DNA of 64,000 bases from Streptomyces sp. R28 (GTDB lineage: Bacteria; Actinomycetota; Actinomycetes; Streptomycetales; Streptomycetaceae), in contig NZ_CP163439.1 of NCBI RefSeq assembly GCF_041052385.1, forward strand, positions 4,205,001-4,269,000, given 5' to 3'. Every line of letters begins with the position of its first letter. Within the stretch, counting starts at the first letter, position 1. Positions 46,038-54,971 of this stretch are shown here, piece after piece. A program made the position numbers and the translations under genes. The notes below the pieces were generated by a model. It made no database searches, was not told the origin of the DNA, and worked only from the letters and a program-made list of their open reading frames with translations.

Positions 46038-46451
46038 TTACTCGATGACGAGGTCGACGTCGATGTTGCCGCGGGTGGCGTTGGAGTAGGGGCAGACCTG
46101 GTGGGCCTGCTCGACCAGCTTGCGGCCGGTCGCCTCGTCCAGGGTGTCGGGCAGCTCCACGCGCAGGGTCACCTTCAGACCGAAGGCCTCGCCCTGCTTG
46201 CCTATGCCGACCTCGGCGGTGACGGCGGCGTCGGAGACGTCGACCTTGGCCGCGCGGCCGACGAGGCCGAGGGCGCTGCCGAAGCAGGCGGCGTAACCGG
46301 CGGCGAACAGCTGCTCCGGGTTGGTGCCCTGGCCGTTGCCGCCCAGTTCCACCGGCATGGCCAGCGCGAGGTCGATCTTGCCGTCGTTGCTGACGGCGCG
46401 GCCCTCGCGGCCGTGAGTGGCGGTGGCGACAGCGGTGTAGAGCGCGTCCAT
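46038..46451 (-). CDS. ohr: Organic hydroperoxide resistance protein Ohr
   Basis: A 137-residue thiol peroxidase of the OsmC/Ohr family. Reactive Cys56 is in AGYAACFGSA and resolving Cys120 in HQVCPYSNATRGN. It reduces organic and fatty-acid hydroperoxides in the cytoplasm. It is divergent from ohrR with a 126-base gap that holds an AT-rich operator. It interrupts the wall-polymer genes and is unrelated to them by function. Confidence 0.96.
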   Translation of the reverse strand: MDALYTAVATATHGREGRAVSNDGKIDLALAMPVELGGNGQGTNPEQLFAAGYAACFGSALGLVGRAAKVDVSDAAVTAEVGIGKQGEAFGLKVTLRVELPDTLDEATGRKLVEQAHQVCPYSNATRGNIDVDLVIE

Positions 46452-46527
46452 GGAAAACCATCCCTCTCGATCGGGTCATGTTCCGGCGGCCCCGTTGGCG
46501 GCCGCCGTACGACCACAAGTAGAGCAC

Positions 46528-46540
46528 ACAATTCAATTGC
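46528..46540. promoter_or_regulatory. Candidate OhrR operator
   Basis: ACAATTCAATTGC is an imperfect palindrome (ACAATT / AATTGC) in the AT-rich gap between ohr and ohrR. It resembles the TACAATT-AATTGTA type boxes of OhrR regulators. A second half-like ACACAACT follows at 46541. Confidence 0.5.
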
Positions 46541-46577
46541 ACACAACTAAATGACGGGCACGAGTTACCCTGGAAGC

Positions 46578-47096
46578 ATGACGACCACGCCCACGGCCGA
46601 CTGGCTCCGCCTCGACCAGCAGATCTGCTTCTCCCTGAACGCCGCGTCGCGCGCCTTCGGCGGCGTCTACCGCGTGGTGCTGAAGGACCTGGGGCTCACG
46701 TATCCGCAGTACCTGGTGATGCTGGTGCTGTGGGAGCACGGCGACCTGCCCGTGAAGAAGCTCGGCGAACACCTGCGCCTCGACTCCGGCACGCTGTCGC
46801 CGCTGCTCAAGCGACTGGAGGCGGCCGGTCTGGTACGCCGGGAGCGCAGCGCCCGCGACGAGCGCTCGGTGGAGGTGCGGCTGACGGAGGAGGGGGCCGC
46901 GCTGCGCGAGCGGGCCCTGCAGGTGCCGCGCCGGATCGCCACGGCGACGGGCTTCGACGTGGACGAGATCCGCGAGCTGCGGGCACGGCTGGATCAGCTC
47001 ACGGAGGCGTTGGATGCGGCGGCGGTGGAGGAGGCTGCGGTCGAGGAGACTGCGGCAGAGAACGCGGGGGCAACGACGTCGGGGCGGGGTGCGTAG
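46578..47096 (+). CDS. ohrR: MarR-family organic peroxide sensor OhrR
   Basis: 172 residues from ATG 46578 (GGAAG 1-2 bases before; an alternative ATG at 46551 adds nine residues). The peroxide-sensing Cys17 is in LDQQICFSLNAASRAF, matching the reactive N-terminal Cys of OhrR. The winged helix includes LGEHLRLDSGTLSPLLKRLE and the DERSVEVRLTEEG wing. The C-terminus is an Ala/Glu-rich tail of about 25 residues, overlapped by the end of the convergent gene at 46999. Confidence 0.93.
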   Translation: MTTTPTADWLRLDQQICFSLNAASRAFGGVYRVVLKDLGLTYPQYLVMLVLWEHGDLPVKKLGEHLRLDSGTLSPLLKRLEAAGLVRRERSARDERSVEVRLTEEGAALRERALQVPRRIATATGFDVDEIRELRARLDQLTEALDAAAVEEAAVEETAAENAGATTSGRGA

Positions 47097-48630
47097 GCGG
47101 GGCGGGGTGTATGCCCGGGCTGGTCGCGCGGCGGATGTAGAGGCGTAGCGGGCCGTCGGGCTGCCGGGCAGGGTGGGGCCGGAACTCCTCGCCCACGACG
47201 TCGAGCTTGGCGCGCTCGGTGGGGTTGCGCGGATACCAGGGCGAGTTCAGCGCGTACGGCTCGGCGACGACCCAGAGCCGGTCGACCGAGTCGAGCCTGC
47301 GCCGCAGCTCCTCGGCCCCGACCTCACGGCCGTACAACGTCCCCGACCTCGGCCCGGACTGCCGCAACGCGATGTCCCAGGCCCGCCGGAACCCCTTCGG
47401 ATACGCCATCGCCGAACGCCGCCCGATGGACGGCAGGTACAGCACCGGGTCGCCGGGGCGCAGGTGCCGGGCGGCGAACGCCGAGGTGACGGCGAGGTTG
47501 TCGGGGCGGTGGGCCGGAGAGCGGTCCTGGCGGTGGAGGGGGAGGTGGTGGAGGAAGGCGAGGGCGATGGCGATGACGCCGGCCACGGGCGTCAGGGGGA
47601 AGTGTGGGTGCCGGGCGGGACTGGGTGCCGGCCGGTCTCCGTCCAGGGACTCGCGACGTACGAGACCGACCATCCGATCAGCCCCCGCCGCCACCAGCAA
47701 CGGCGCCCCCGCCAGCCCGTACAGCACATACCGGTCGTCGTACATCGGCCGAACCTGCGACACGGCGAGAAGGAGCCCGGGCGGCACCACCAGCAACGGC
47801 AACGCGACCGCGGCAACCCGCCCCACCCCCAGCCCCGCCACCATCAGCAGGACGCACGCCCCGAACACCACTCCCGTCGGCCCGGCGACAAACCCCCGCA
47901 GCAACCGTTCCGCGCTCCCCCACCCCGGCACCGGCAACCACGCCACCTGCCCGGCCTGCGCCCGTGACACGACCGCCAACGGCAGCAGGGCGACCCCGGC
48001 GCCGGCCACCGCACGCCCCCACCCGAACCACGCCCGCCACGACACCCGTCCCACTCCGAGGGTCACCGCGTGCGCGCACACCACCAGCACGGCCAGCTCA
48101 TGCAGCAGACAAGTGACCCCGAGGACCGCCCCGTACGCCCACCACACCCGCCGCACCAGTAGCAGCGTCGCCCCCGCGACCCCCGCCGTCACCAGCGCGT
48201 ACGACCGCCCCTCCTGCGCGAAGTGCCCGGCCATCGGCGTCACCGCGTACAACAGCCCGGCCCACAACCCCACCCTCGGCCGCGCCAACCGCACCCCGAG
48301 CGCCGCGATCAGCCCGGCCGCAGCGGCCGCCCCGCACACCGACGGCAGCCGGAGGACGACCTCACCGGGGTGGACGGCCAGGACGGCGTGCATGAGCAGG
48401 TAGTACAGGCCGTGCACGGCATCCACGCCCTGCACCAGCCGCCAGATCTCCGGCACCGACCGCCGCGCGACCTGGAACGTCACCCCCTCGTCCCGCCACA
48501 TGCCGCCCCGGTCGAGCCCCCACAGCCCGAGCCCGGACATGACGAGCACGGGGACCCCTACGGCTACGACCGCGGCCGCACCGCCGGCGCGGCCACCCTT
48601 CCTCGTCGGCTCCCGCTCGCCGTTCACCAC
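46999..48630 (-). CDS. Polytopic GT-C/PMT-type glycosyltransferase
   Basis: 543 residues with about 10-11 membrane helices. The first outer loop has GMWRDEGVTFQVARRS, the Asp/Glu position of ArnT/PMT-type GT-C enzymes that use polyprenyl-phosphate sugars. GHFAQEGRSYALV follows, and YDDRYVLYG later. A soluble domain (about residues 390-500) is followed by a Pro-rich tail of about 40 residues. The last 98 bases overlap the 3' end of ohrR on the other strand. A mannosyl- or arabinosyl-transfer role is possible; the acceptor is unknown. Confidence 0.78.
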   Translation of the reverse strand: MVNGEREPTRKGGRAGGAAAVVAVGVPVLVMSGLGLWGLDRGGMWRDEGVTFQVARRSVPEIWRLVQGVDAVHGLYYLLMHAVLAVHPGEVVLRLPSVCGAAAAAGLIAALGVRLARPRVGLWAGLLYAVTPMAGHFAQEGRSYALVTAGVAGATLLLVRRVWWAYGAVLGVTCLLHELAVLVVCAHAVTLGVGRVSWRAWFGWGRAVAGAGVALLPLAVVSRAQAGQVAWLPVPGWGSAERLLRGFVAGPTGVVFGACVLLMVAGLGVGRVAAVALPLLVVPPGLLLAVSQVRPMYDDRYVLYGLAGAPLLVAAGADRMVGLVRRESLDGDRPAPSPARHPHFPLTPVAGVIAIALAFLHHLPLHRQDRSPAHRPDNLAVTSAFAARHLRPGDPVLYLPSIGRRSAMAYPKGFRRAWDIALRQSGPRSGTLYGREVGAEELRRRLDSVDRLWVVAEPYALNSPWYPRNPTERAKLDVVGEEFRPHPARQPDGPLRLYIRRATSPGIHPAPPTHPAPTSLPPRSLPQSPRPQPPPPPPHPTPP

Positions 48631-48849
48631 AGGACCGAGTTTGTACTATTAACCGACACTTACTGACGATTGACGGCGTATCATCACCAATTTGGCATTC
48701 ACCCGGCATACGATCGGCCCGCGCACCCCTGAAATGCCGCTGCCCGTGAGTGAACCGGTCTCACACTCCGGCCGTCTTCCGCAACGGGCCCAAGTCCCGC
48801 TTCACGAGCGACTGCCCCTCATTCCTGCGATTCCGGATCGTGGCCTCCC

Positions 48850-50526
48850 ATGCCCCCTCACGCTCCTCACAGCACGCACGGCCCCCAGGTCGGCATCGTC
48901 GTCATCGGCTACGACGACGCCGCGCATGTGACGACGGCCGTCCGCTCGGCGTTGGCGCAGGGGCCCGTGGTCCGTGAGGTCGTCGCCGTCGACGACTGCT
49001 CGACGGACGGGAGCGCGGAACTGCTCGCCCGTCTCGCCGCGACCGAACCGCGCCTGAAGGTGGTCCGGCGCCGGGTCAACAGCGGCGGCTGCGGCAGCCC
49101 GCGCAACACCGGACTCGACCGGGTGACCTCGCCGTACGTGATGTTCCTGGACAGTGACGACGTACTCCCGCCGGGCGCGGTGGACGCGCTGCTCGCGGCG
49201 GCGACGGGGGCGGACGCGGAGGTGGCGGGCGGTCTGTGTGTGCGGCGGGAGCTGCCTGGTCGGCGGGGGCTACCCGGCGGGCGGGAGCTGCCCGGCCGGC
49301 GCGATGTGCCCTGGCAGGCGCCCCTCTACGCCGCGCACGCCGTGTTCGAGCGCCCCGCACAGCGCCCACGCCTGGTCCACGACACGCTCTGCGTCAACAA
49401 GCTCTACCGCACCGACTTCCTGCGCGAGCACGGCATCCGCTTCCCCGAAGGCCGCTTCCTCTACGAGGACTTCGTCTTCACCGCGCGCGTGCTCGCCGCC
49501 GGCCCGCGCCTCGCGCTCATCCCGGACCGGGTGTACGTCTGGCACGTACGCCGTGCCGCCGACCGGCTGTCGATCTCCCTGGACCGCGCCGGCATCACCA
49601 ACTGGCAGGCGCGCACGCAGGCGAGCCGGCTGGCGTACGACATCCTGCTGGGCGCCGGGCAGAAGGAGCTCGCCCGGGAGGCGCGCGCCAAGTTCCTCGA
49701 CCACGATCTGCGGGTGTACGCACGCGAGTTGGGGTTGCACGACACTCCCTACCAGCGCGCGTGGTGGGCACACACGCGGGCGTACCTCGCGGAGTACGAC
49801 GCGTCCGACTGGGCCCACAACCCCGCCGCACCCGGCCGCCTCATCGGCCGCGTCGTCCTGGCCTCCCCCGAGCCCCGCGACCTGCCCCGCCTCAGGGACC
49901 TGGCCTCCCGCCCCGCCCGCCTCCTCCCGCCGTACACCCACACCCCCGACGGCATCCCTGTCTGGTCGGCCGCCTTGCCCGAGGTCCAGCTGGAGCCGCT
50001 GCTGACCCGCCCCGTCCGCCTCCTCCCCCTCGCCGTCGACGCGGAACTGCGCCCACGCGCGCGTACCGCCCTCCTCCGGCTACGCCTGCACGAGCTGTAC
50101 GGCCGGGTGGCGCAGGCGGGGCCGGAGGCGCTGGAGGTGGAGTGGCGGTGCCGGGAGACGGGGCGCGCGACGGTTCCGCGTACGACGGCGGCGCTGACGC
50201 CCTCGGCCGACGGCGGCGTCTGGTCGGCCGAGACGACGGTCGACTGGGCGGCGTTCGGGAGTCCGGGTGGACGGGGGGCGGGCACGTGGGACATGCGGCT
50301 GCGCGTGTGCTTCCGAGGCGGCGCGTACCGCGAGGTCACGGCGCACGCCCTCACGGGCGCCGGTCCACTGCGCCGTCGCGCCGTGGTCGGCGCGGGTCAC
50401 GCCGTAGTACTCGTACAGCCATATGCCACCCACTCCGGAGCGCTGGCACTACGCATGGCCGGGGGTTTACGGGGAGTCATGTCAGTGATCGGCGGCAGAC
50501 TCCGCCGCCTGCTTCACTGTCACTGA
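48850..50526 (+). CDS. GT2-family glycosyltransferase with C-terminal extension
   Basis: 558 residues. A GT-A domain at about residues 12-260: VGIVVIGYDD, VVAVDDCSTDGS, GSPRNTGL, FLDSDD, NKLYRTDFLREHG and FLYEDFVFTARVL. Residues 370-520 form a beta-rich C-terminal domain similar in position to the linkers of the TagF-type fusions but without the glycerophosphotransferase motifs. It is followed after 65 bases by galE, which would supply UDP-galactose. Its upstream 219 bases are AT-rich and probably contain its promoter. Confidence 0.82.
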   Translation: MPPHAPHSTHGPQVGIVVIGYDDAAHVTTAVRSALAQGPVVREVVAVDDCSTDGSAELLARLAATEPRLKVVRRRVNSGGCGSPRNTGLDRVTSPYVMFLDSDDVLPPGAVDALLAAATGADAEVAGGLCVRRELPGRRGLPGGRELPGRRDVPWQAPLYAAHAVFERPAQRPRLVHDTLCVNKLYRTDFLREHGIRFPEGRFLYEDFVFTARVLAAGPRLALIPDRVYVWHVRRAADRLSISLDRAGITNWQARTQASRLAYDILLGAGQKELAREARAKFLDHDLRVYARELGLHDTPYQRAWWAHTRAYLAEYDASDWAHNPAAPGRLIGRVVLASPEPRDLPRLRDLASRPARLLPPYTHTPDGIPVWSAALPEVQLEPLLTRPVRLLPLAVDAELRPRARTALLRLRLHELYGRVAQAGPEALEVEWRCRETGRATVPRTTAALTPSADGGVWSAETTVDWAAFGSPGGRGAGTWDMRLRVCFRGGAYREVTAHALTGAGPLRRRAVVGAGHAVVLVQPYATHSGALALRMAGGLRGVMSVIGGRLRRLLHCH

Positions 50527-50591
50527 CACCGACCACGGCCGAGCACGAGCTCACTGCCCACAGGCCCACTGACGAGGGGACTCTGCCGCAC

Positions 50592-51572
50592 ATGACCTGG
50601 CTGATCACCGGCGGCGCCGGTTACATCGGAGCACACGTCGTCCGGGCGATGACCGAGGCGGGCGAGCAAGCCGTGGTGTACGACGACCTGTCCACCGGCA
50701 TCGCCGGCCGCGTGCCCGACGGCGTCCCGCTGGTCGTCGGCTCGACCCTGGACGGCGAGCGCGTCGCCCGCACCCTGGCCGACCACGGCGTGACCGGCGT
50801 GGTCCACCTGGCGGCGAAGAAGCAGGTCGGCGAGTCGGTGGACCTCCCCCTGCACTACTACCGGGAGAACGTCGAGGGCCTGCGCGTCCTCCTGGAGGCC
50901 GTGACGGCGGCGGACGTACCGTCCTTCGTCTTCTCCTCCTCGGCCGCGGTGTACGGCATGCCGGACGTCGACCTGGTGACGGAGGAGACGCCGTGCGTGC
51001 CGATGTCGCCGTACGGCGAGACCAAGCTGGCGGGCGAGTGGCTGGTCCGCGCGACGGGCCGTGCGACGGGCCTGTCGACGGCATCGCTCCGCTACTTCAA
51101 CGTGGCCGGCGCGGCCGCCCCGGACCTCGCCGACGTGGGCGTCTTCAACCTCGTCCCCATGGTCTTCGAGAAGCTCACGGAGAACGCGCCCCCACGCATC
51201 TTCGGCGACGACTACCCGACCCCCGACGGCACCTGCATCCGCGACTACATCCACGTCGTCGACCTGGCCGAGGCCCACGTGGCCACGGCCCGCGCGCTGC
51301 AGTCCTCCCCCGGCCACTCCCTCACCCTCAACATCGGCCGCGGCGAGGGCGTTTCGGTCCGCGAGATGATCGACATGATCAACGCCATCACCGGTTACGA
51401 CCGCCCCCCGACGGTCACCCCCCGCCGCCCCGGAGACCCGGCCCGCGTCATCGCCTCCGCCGACCGCATCGCGACCGAGCTGGGGTGGAAGGCCAAGCAT
51501 GATGTGCGGGACATGATTGCTTCGGCCTGGGAGGGGTGGGTGCGGATGCATCCGGGGGCGGCGCGGAGTTGA
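50592..51572 (+). CDS. galE: UDP-glucose 4-epimerase
   Basis: 326 residues from ATG 50592. The Rossmann NAD site is ITGGAGYIGAHVV at the N-terminus; the catalytic residues are Ser in VFSSSAAVYG and the YxxxK pair Tyr141/Lys145 in SPYGETK. The GalE signature LRYFNVAGA and the substrate loop IFGDDYPTPDGTCIRDYIHV are present. It interconverts UDP-Glc and UDP-Gal in the cytoplasm. It probably belongs with the upstream GT2 gene. Confidence 0.95.
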   Translation: MTWLITGGAGYIGAHVVRAMTEAGEQAVVYDDLSTGIAGRVPDGVPLVVGSTLDGERVARTLADHGVTGVVHLAAKKQVGESVDLPLHYYRENVEGLRVLLEAVTAADVPSFVFSSSAAVYGMPDVDLVTEETPCVPMSPYGETKLAGEWLVRATGRATGLSTASLRYFNVAGAAAPDLADVGVFNLVPMVFEKLTENAPPRIFGDDYPTPDGTCIRDYIHVVDLAEAHVATARALQSSPGHSLTLNIGRGEGVSVREMIDMINAITGYDRPPTVTPRRPGDPARVIASADRIATELGWKAKHDVRDMIASAWEGWVRMHPGAARS

Positions 51573-51603
51573 GCCTGCGCTGCAAGGCGCGCTGGCACGC
51601 GGG

Positions 51604-52119
51604 TCAGCCAAGAGAGTGGCGGTAACGCAACTTGTTGAGCGAGGCCCCGCCGGTGGTGTCCTCCACGGCAGTACCGTCCGCGCGCCAGCCCTGGGCCTCG
51701 TAGAAGCGTCTGGCGCGTTGATTGTCTTCCAGCACCCACAAGGTGGCGAGCGCGTAGTCGGCCCGTCCCAGAGCCGCCGACGTGGCCGACATCAATTGCC
51801 TGCCGACCCCAGTGCTCCAGACCTCCGGCAGCGCATAGAGAGTGCCGATCTCCGCGATGCCAGGGCCCTCCCGTGACGGGCCGAAACTGGTGAATCCGAC
51901 GATTCCCGCCTCGGTCTCGGCCACCAGTACTCCGGACGAGGGCCACCGCGTCTCCGCGATGCGCGTCTTCCATGCGGGCTCTTCGCGGACCGGATCCATG
52001 GCATCGAGGTAGGGCTGTGGCACGAGACCGGCGAACGCCGCCTGCCAGGAGCGCACATGGACACCAGCGACGGCTGATGCGTCATCAGGCCCTGCCTGTC
52101 GAATCCGCATGGCCGTCAT
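51604..52119 (-). CDS. GNAT-family N-acetyltransferase
   Basis: 171 residues. The core reads MRIRQAGPDDASAVAGVHVRS at the N-terminus, then ETEAGIVGFTSFGP, ALPEVWSTGVGRQLM (the acetyl-CoA loop, slightly off the usual Q/RxxGxG/A) and LWVLEDNQRARRFYEAQGW. It is of normal GNAT length. The acceptor is unknown. It converges with galE, leaving a 31-base gap. Confidence 0.88.
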   Translation of the reverse strand: MTAMRIRQAGPDDASAVAGVHVRSWQAAFAGLVPQPYLDAMDPVREEPAWKTRIAETRWPSSGVLVAETEAGIVGFTSFGPSREGPGIAEIGTLYALPEVWSTGVGRQLMSATSAALGRADYALATLWVLEDNQRARRFYEAQGWRADGTAVEDTTGGASLNKLRYRHSLG

Positions 52120-52197
52120 TCTTCAAGCGCGCCCCAGCCTGGGCCAAGTTCTTTTCCCGAGGGTGATTCCGGGAAGTGCGGGAGCGCAGCCAAGCGG

Positions 52198-52620
52198 TCA
52201 TCGTCCAGGCCGGGAGGGGTCCGGCACGCCAAGTTCGAACCAGACCCCCTTCCCGCCCTCGCCCCCGCCGCGCCCCGTCCGCCACCCACCCCGCTCCGCT
52301 CCCCACCGGCCCTCGGTGAGCGAGTCGAGGATCCACAGCCCACGCCCGCTCTCGGCGTCGTACCCCTCCTTCATGACGGGCAGGGTCACGTCCGTGTCGA
52401 AGACCGTCGCGCGCATGCCGACCGGGTTGGTGACGAGAAGGAGTCCGGCACCGGTTCCGGACGCGTGGACGCACGAGTTGGTGACCAGCTCCGAGACACA
52501 GAGCGCCGCGTCGTCCACGATGCCGCCGAGTCGCTGCGCGTGCAGGACGGAGGTGACGAAGTCGCGGGCGATGCGGGGGGAAGTGACGTGGGGTGGGATG
52601 CGGAGGCTGTATTCGGGCAT
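52198..52620 (-). CDS. SpoIIAB/RsbW-like ATP-binding protein
   Basis: 140 residues with a single HATPase_c-like domain. The N box is CVSELVTNSCVHA, followed by VFDTDVTLP (D/G1-like) and ESGRGLWILDSL (G2). The Gly-rich segment near residue 115 is long. Proteins like this are anti-sigma or regulatory kinases; in Streptomyces they often lie beside XRE and DUF397 genes, as here. It is divergent from the XRE gene across a gap with tandem repeats. Confidence 0.85.
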   Translation of the reverse strand: MPEYSLRIPPHVTSPRIARDFVTSVLHAQRLGGIVDDAALCVSELVTNSCVHASGTGAGLLLVTNPVGMRATVFDTDVTLPVMKEGYDAESGRGLWILDSLTEGRWGAERGGWRTGRGGGEGGKGVWFELGVPDPSRPGR

Positions 52621-52717
52621 GGGGGGTCAGCTCCAAGTCGCCGAGGGCAGAGGTGAGTCGAGGCGGGCGGAGGCCGTTGGCAACGGAGGGTGCCGCCCGC
52701 ATCACCGAAGGTAGGGG

Positions 52718-52749
52718 GCAACCCATATCCTGAGCAACCTATATCCGGA
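52718..52749. promoter_or_regulatory. Tandem 16-base direct repeats, candidate XRE operator
   Basis: GCAACCCATATCCTGA (52718-52733) and GCAACCTATATCCGGA (52734-52749) are back to back with 14 of 16 identities; a partial third copy (GCCAACC) follows at about 52754. They lie in the gap between the divergent ATPase and XRE genes. Confidence 0.5.
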
Positions 52750-52826
52750 AAATGCCAACCTCTGTGTGCCCCGTGCCATGCTTGCTCGGCACGGACGTAC
52801 GCAGGAAGACCAGGGGGACGACGCAG

Positions 52827-53678
52827 ATGCCGCTCAGGAGCAACCCCACTTATCGCCAGGAGCGTTTGGGGTCCGAGCTGCGCAAGATGCGCGAACACGC
52901 GGGCATCACCGCGCGAGCGGCAGCCGCGCTGCTCAGCTCAAGTCCCATGCGTCAAAGCCACGTCGAGACCGGCCGCGGTGGCATCAGCGAGGACCGCGTC
53001 CGGCGCCTGGCCAGGCACTGCGCCTGTGATGACTCCGCGTACATCGATGCGCTGGTCGCTATGGCCCTGGAGCGGGGCAAAGGCTGGTGGGAGAAGTACC
53101 GCGGCATCGTGGTCCCCGCCGGACTCAACCTGGCGGAGCTGGAGCATCACGCCGTACGCATTCGGACTTTTCAAATGGCGCACGTTCCCGGCCTGTTGCA
53201 GACCGAGGAGCACATGCGAGCCGCGTTCCATTACGCGTCCCCCGAGCTGACGCCCCAAGACCTGGAGGCGTACGTGGCGTTCCGCCTGCGCCGCCAGCAC
53301 GTCATCACAGAGTCACCAGCGACGCCGTACGAAGCGATCATCCATGAGGCTGCCCTGCGCATTCGCGTCGGCGGCCGCAGAACAGCACACGCGCAGCTGG
53401 AGCGCATCCTTGAGCGCTCGGAGCTGGAACATGTAACCCTGCGCGTCCTGCCGTTCACAGCCGAGGACTTCGCCGGAGCCGGTCACTCGATGCTCTACCT
53501 GCACGGCACCGCTCCCCAGCTGGACACCGTGCAGGCCGAAACCGGTCACGGCAGCGTCTTCTTCGATGCCGAGCCGCTGCTCAAGCAATACCGCAAGCGG
53601 TACGACAAGGTGGCAGGCTCAGCCTTGAGCCCGGCCGAATCCCGGGACTTCATCGCCCACATGCTCCAGGAACTCTGA
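52827..53678 (+). CDS. XRE-family regulator with DUF5753 domain
   Basis: 283 residues from ATG 52827 (GGGGGA about 9 bases upstream). An XRE helix-turn-helix at residues 10-65 (LGSELRKMREHAGITARAAA) is followed by a DUF5753 domain: YRGIVVPAGLNLAELEHHA, VPGLLQTEEHMRA, LRVLPFTAEDFAGAGHS. This is the actinobacterial WhiJ-like regulator family that pairs with DUF397 proteins. The DUF397 gene follows after 11 bases. The XRE-DUF397 pairs are known to affect development and antibiotic production (Scr1/Scr2 in S. coelicolor). Confidence 0.92.
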   Translation: MPLRSNPTYRQERLGSELRKMREHAGITARAAAALLSSSPMRQSHVETGRGGISEDRVRRLARHCACDDSAYIDALVAMALERGKGWWEKYRGIVVPAGLNLAELEHHAVRIRTFQMAHVPGLLQTEEHMRAAFHYASPELTPQDLEAYVAFRLRRQHVITESPATPYEAIIHEAALRIRVGGRRTAHAQLERILERSELEHVTLRVLPFTAEDFAGAGHSMLYLHGTAPQLDTVQAETGHGSVFFDAEPLLKQYRKRYDKVAGSALSPAESRDFIAHMLQEL

Positions 53679-53689
53679 AAGGCCCCGCC

Positions 53690-53896
53690 ATGACCACAGC
53701 CCTCACTTGGCAGAAGTCATCCTTCTCGGGTGGCGGAACCGGCGACGACTGTGTCGAACTCGCCCTCCCCACCACACCCCCCACCTCCATACACCTCCGC
53801 GAGAGCGACACCCCCACCACCGTCCTCACCACCACCCCCACCGCCCTGCACGCCCTCCTGACCATCCTCAAGAACGGCAACGGCCTGCCCGGATGA
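53690..53896 (+). CDS. DUF397 small protein
   Basis: 68 residues. Typical DUF397 opening LTWQKSSFSGGGTGDDCVEL and the later strand IHLRESDTP. It is the partner of the XRE protein upstream; such pairs behave like toxin-antitoxin or regulator-cofactor couples. The ADP-ribosylglycohydrolase gene begins 5 bases after its stop, so the three genes may be one transcript. Confidence 0.9.
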   Translation: MTTALTWQKSSFSGGGTGDDCVELALPTTPPTSIHLRESDTPTTVLTTTPTALHALLTILKNGNGLPG

Positions 53897-53900
53897 GCAG

Positions 53901-54836
53901 ATGAGCACCCCCTCCCGAACGCACCGCGCCCTCGGAGCCGTCATCGGCTCCGCCGTCGGCGACGCCCTGGGCGCGCCCTTCGAGTTCGGGCCGGAGGGCG
54001 CCTTCTCCGCCCGCTTCCCGAAGGGCCACGGCGGCGAGATGTGCGGGGGCGGCGGCTGGGACCCCGGCGAGGCGACCGACGACACGCAGATGGCCGTACT
54101 CGTCGGTGAGTCACTACTGGAGTGCGGCGGGCTCGAACTCCCGGACGTCTTCCGGCGCTTCCAGCGCTGGGCGGCGGCCGAGCCGAAGGACATCGGCCTC
54201 CAGACGGAAGCCGTACTGAGCAGCGGTGACCCGTGGGGCCTGGCCGCCGCGCTGCATTTCCAGACAAACCAACGGGCGGCGGGGAACGGCGCCTTGATGC
54301 GCGCCGCCACATCGGCCGTCCACTTCGCCCACCACGGCCGCGAGGCCACCATGGACGCGGCCCGCCGCCTGGCCGCCCTCACCCACGGGGACCGTGCGGC
54401 CTGGGAAGGAACGGCCGTCTTCCACGAGCTGGTGCGGGTGGCCCTTGCCGGAGGCGACCCGCAGGCCGCCGTCCCGAACACCCTCGACGCGGTCCAACAC
54501 GACCACCGCGCGCGTTACACCACCGTCCTCGCCCCCGCCTGGCACCCCGACGACGCCACCGAGTTCAACGGCGCCGTCTGGCCCTGCCTCGGCTCCGCCG
54601 TCTGGGCCCTGCGTACCACCTCCTCCTACGAGGACGCCGTACGCGCCGCCATCGACCTCGGCGGCGACACGGACACCGTCGCGGCCGTGACCGGCGGCCT
54701 GGCCGGGGCGGTGTACGGCATCGACGCCGTACCGGAGCGGTGGACGGCGGCGCTGCACGTACCGCTGCCGGGGTTCGGTGAACGGGTGTTGCAGGTAGGT
54801 GAGTTGGCGGAGCTGGCCCGTCGGCTGGACGGATGA
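53901..54836 (+). CDS. ADP-ribosylglycohydrolase (DraG/ARH family)
   Basis: 311 residues. N-terminal GSAVGDALGAPFEF and the metal site TDDTQM are followed by GNGALMRA and the C-terminal metal site DLGGDTDTVAAVTGGLAGA. All Asp/Thr residues expected to bind two Mg2+ are present. The family removes ADP-ribose from protein Arg or other residues. It lies next to the toxin operon whose C-terminal domain looks like an Arg-directed ADP-ribosyltransferase, and its last 300 bases are duplicated at 61250-61549. It could therefore protect the producer, as Tri1 does against Tre1; that is inference. Confidence 0.93.
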   Translation: MSTPSRTHRALGAVIGSAVGDALGAPFEFGPEGAFSARFPKGHGGEMCGGGGWDPGEATDDTQMAVLVGESLLECGGLELPDVFRRFQRWAAAEPKDIGLQTEAVLSSGDPWGLAAALHFQTNQRAAGNGALMRAATSAVHFAHHGREATMDAARRLAALTHGDRAAWEGTAVFHELVRVALAGGDPQAAVPNTLDAVQHDHRARYTTVLAPAWHPDDATEFNGAVWPCLGSAVWALRTTSSYEDAVRAAIDLGGDTDTVAAVTGGLAGAVYGIDAVPERWTAALHVPLPGFGERVLQVGELAELARRLDG

Positions 54837-54971
54837 GCAGCTAGCCAGGCTTAACTACCTCCAATTCGGGAGTACGAACGAAGGCGAACTGATCCCCTAC
54901 TCTGTTGTCACCGAAGAAGAGGAGTGGATCGAACGACATATAGAGGGTTTGAAATTGCTTATCACTGCTAG
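54837..54971 (+). other. AT-rich segment between ADP-ribosylglycohydrolase and immunity gene
   Basis: This gap has about 43% GC in line 54901-54960, far below the neighbourhood. On the plus strand an open stretch reads like part of a protein (LNYLQFGSTNEGELIPYSV, then an acidic helix), but it has no own start with a ribosome site and runs into the antisense of the immunity gene. It may be the remnant of an older immunity or toxin cassette, or chance. Confidence 0.25.
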
